A stretch of DNA of 64,000 nucleotides from NCBI RefSeq assembly GCF_018861025.1, contig NZ_JAHKQH010000009.1, positions 62,001 through 126,000 on the forward strand, read 5' to 3'. The first letter of the stretch is position 1, and each line of letters starts with the position of its first letter. The translations under genes were made by a program, and so were the position numbers. The notes beneath the pieces were generated by a model that saw only the letters and a list, made by a program, of their open reading frames with translations, was not told where the DNA came from and searched no databases. Of this stretch, positions 62,273 to 64,000 are shown in pieces. The stretch is from Psychrosphaera sp. B3R10. GTDB lineage: Bacteria > Pseudomonadota > Gammaproteobacteria > Enterobacterales > Alteromonadaceae.

Positions 62273-64000
62273 TTACTTAGTGCGTCTTCTAAACATAAGT
62301 AATGGTACTAATAACAAAGATAAAAATGCCATTGAGCCTCCTTTACTGTCTTTTTCTTGTTTAGCGACGGCATACTGGCAGCTATCGTTGCTTTCTGTTG
62401 CTTCAGCATCATAGTTAGTTGCTGTTGAGTCCATACAACCTAATACATGTGCCACACCATCAGAAACCACGGTTAACATAAAGGTCGAGTAACCCATGTC
62501 TGTAGGATTACTGCTGTCAGCAACTTTCACCATAACTTCAGTTTCACCATACCAGTTGGCTTCTGGGGTTATTGTAACCTTCGAACCAATTTGATGACCA
62601 TGAACAACCGCGCTAATGTGCTCACCTTCAACTGATATCACGTTAGGGTTAATGTCAGAATCGACATAAGCGACAAGTAAATCAACTGAGCCGTTTTCAT
62701 CAACTTCTAAGTCATTCATTTGAGGTACCGTTAAGTTACCAACAACTTCAACAGGTGACATTATAGAAACATCGCCCATTCCCGATACATGGCTTTGTAG
62801 TTCGATATCAAGCGCTTTGCCCGCTGCAAGTTCAGATACGCGTACTTGGAATGAAACATCAAACTGGCTCGCTTCAGGTCCTGTATAGTCGTAACAAACG
62901 GCCATGTTCTCTTGTAATTTAGAGCTCAAGTCGTTGTAAGCATAGTTAACCCCAATCTCTTCACCAAATGGAAAACCAAAGATATCAATTGGGCCGTAAT
63001 TACCATGTAGACCAACCGAGCCGTAATCACCCACATCTGCGTAATCTAATCCACCGTATGCCATGATAATTTCAAACTGACCTGCACCAAAGCGATTACC
63101 ATTATGTAGGATTAAATTAAATGTATAGCGGTCGTCACGTTCGCTGTCTGGCACGATATTTTCACCAAACCAACTTGCTTCAATACTTTCCGAGCGTGAA
63201 TTTAACCACTCAATGATAATATCGTCTTGTTCACTCGCTTCGTCAATGGCATAGGCAACCATCATCCCAGACATTTTTGAAGGATCGCCATAGTCAATAT
63301 TTAATGGCGTAGATAGTGCTTCAATGACTTGATTAAAGCCTGCGCCTGGTAACGTTTGACCTTTCCACAACACACCAATAAATGGCGCATAAGGGTTCAT
63401 TAGATAAGGGAACGGTTGACTAACAGCGTGTTGACTTCCTGACCACGCATTATCAAATGAAACAAACCCTTGAGGTGACAAGTAAAGGTTTGAGTATTTA
63501 CGGTATGACTCATTGTTAAACAAATTAATATGACCGTCTTCGCCCCAAAACTGACTTAACGGTAATTCAAATTGGTTACTAAACTCAGTCCAATCATCAT
63601 TCCATGAACCAGCCCAATCGATAGAAGACCCACCAACTTCTGGTGTAAATCCATAATTTTCGTAAAGGCCAACAAAACCTCTGTCATTGCTACCATAGTT
63701 AGGTACCTGACAAAGTTCATCTTCAACACTTGTTGTAACCTTATAAGAACGAGCCCAATTGGACGAATCAGGTTGTGTCCCGGTTAGTCGAATAACATTG
63801 CCATCCATAACTAACCCAGGTGCTAACTCAGGATAATTTACGTTAAGTGAGCCTTCTACCAACGTCACACCTTCTGGTAAAGATAAACTTAGATCAATAT
63901 CTCTATCCATCCCAGTATTATTCGGTACGACATGGACACTAACGTCTAGCGTTTCACCACCACGAGCGCGGTTTTTATTGGTGATAGTAACGTCATCTGG
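62273..64000 (-). CDS. Large secreted surface protein with GlyGly-CTERM sorting tail, 3' part (start beyond right edge)
   Basis: The frame is open to the window edge, giving about 575 visible residues. They comprise Ig-like beta-sandwich segments (ARGGETLDVSVHVVPNNTG, DVSFQVRVSELAAGKALD), a central domain with YLSPQGFVSFDNAWSG, and a MDSTATNYDAEATESNDSCQY segment like thrombospondin-type repeats. The C-terminus KGGSMAFLSLLLVPLLMFRRRTK fits GlyGly-CTERM: Gly pair, hydrophobic helix, basic end, the signal for rhombosortase cleavage and type II secretion. The N-terminal catalytic part is outside; S8 peptidases often carry such ends, so a protease is possible but unseen. Confidence 0.8.
   Translation of the reverse strand, partial: PDDVTITNKNRARGGETLDVSVHVVPNNTGMDRDIDLSLSLPEGVTLVEGSLNVNYPELAPGLVMDGNVIRLTGTQPDSSNWARSYKVTTSVEDELCQVPNYGSNDRGFVGLYENYGFTPEVGGSSIDWAGSWNDDWTEFSNQFELPLSQFWGEDGHINLFNNESYRKYSNLYLSPQGFVSFDNAWSGSQHAVSQPFPYLMNPYAPFIGVLWKGQTLPGAGFNQVIEALSTPLNIDYGDPSKMSGMMVAYAIDEASEQDDIIIEWLNSRSESIEASWFGENIVPDSERDDRYTFNLILHNGNRFGAGQFEIIMAYGGLDYADVGDYGSVGLHGNYGPIDIFGFPFGEEIGVNYAYNDLSSKLQENMAVCYDYTGPEASQFDVSFQVRVSELAAGKALDIELQSHVSGMGDVSIMSPVEVVGNLTVPQMNDLEVDENGSVDLLVAYVDSDINPNVISVEGEHISAVVHGHQIGSKVTITPEANWYGETEVMVKVADSSNPTDMGYSTFMLTVVSDGVAHVLGCMDSTATNYDAEATESNDSCQYAVAKQEKDSKGGSMAFLSLLLVPLLMFRRRTK

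Noticed and set aside
1-64000. CRISPR arrays, rRNA, tRNA genes, prophage or insertion sequences
   Set aside because: No repeat-spacer pattern, no cloverleaf or rRNA sequence, and no transposase or phage structural genes were recognised. The only repeats are short tandem units.

Overview
The window is a chromosomal segment from a marine gammaproteobacterium, most likely in or near the order Alteromonadales. This is inferred from low GC content, the polA / cytochrome c5 pairing, the E. coli-like order pckA-envZ-ompR-greB-tex, small families typical of that order (DUF3087, DUF3081-like, MipA/OmpV, PepSY), a polysaccharide-type TonB receptor and a GlyGly-CTERM protein. I saw no rRNA, tRNA, CRISPR array, prophage or intact insertion sequence. 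Most of the window is ordinary chromosome with short operons.

Layout, left to right. 1-6.7 kb: the 5' part of polA (minus), a cytochrome c5, rep helicase, ubiK and a GAF/GGDEF diguanylate cyclase. 6.9-10.4 kb: a nitrate-assimilation fragment, with a NarK/NasA transporter followed by a PP2C-phosphatase/Ser-Thr-kinase fusion. A sigma-54-type promoter and an attenuator leader precede it. 11-19 kb: a small outer-membrane protein, then a minus-strand glycan cluster made of a TonB receptor, a metallophosphoesterase lipoprotein, a GH26-like lipoprotein and a GH43 beta-xylosidase. Divergent from it is a degenerate-GGDEF membrane protein paired with an AraC regulator.

21.5-35 kb: a HAD phosphatase, small membrane proteins, then an apparent ergothioneine operon (NmrA-like reductase, egtB, egtD, BCCT transporter). 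It is followed by a GNI-repeat lipoprotein, a DUF1287 protein, a MOSC/TPR/unknown operon, MipA and VanZ-like genes. 35-42 kb: an Atm1-type ABC exporter, an M24 peptidase and ccmABCDE for cytochrome c maturation. 42-46.4 kb: a frameshifted RDD gene, a VOC protein, a MarC protein, a FadR-type GntR regulator and an SDR that may be an alginate-monomer reductase.

46.8-64 kb: a purine module (phosphoribosyltransferase, NCS2 permease, Tsx-like channel), rarD, then pckA-envZ-ompR with greB-tex divergent. The window ends with a SRPBCC/GyrI protein, a solute-binding-like protein, a secreted hypothetical, and the 3' part of a large GlyGly-CTERM surface protein running off the right edge.

Functional themes. 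Nitrate import appears to be gated by nitrogen status (sigma-54) and by leader attenuation. Glycan capture combines a TonB receptor, lipoprotein hydrolases and a cytoplasmic xylosidase. Thiol and redox functions include ergothioneine synthesis, the Atm1 exporter and cytochrome c assembly with its c5 client. No single locus is clearly a new system. The best leads are the nasA leader, the egt operon with its BCCT transporter, the phosphoesterase inside the glycan cluster, and the competing hairpins upstream of pckA. Several coding starts were set from ribosome-binding sites and use GTG or TTG.
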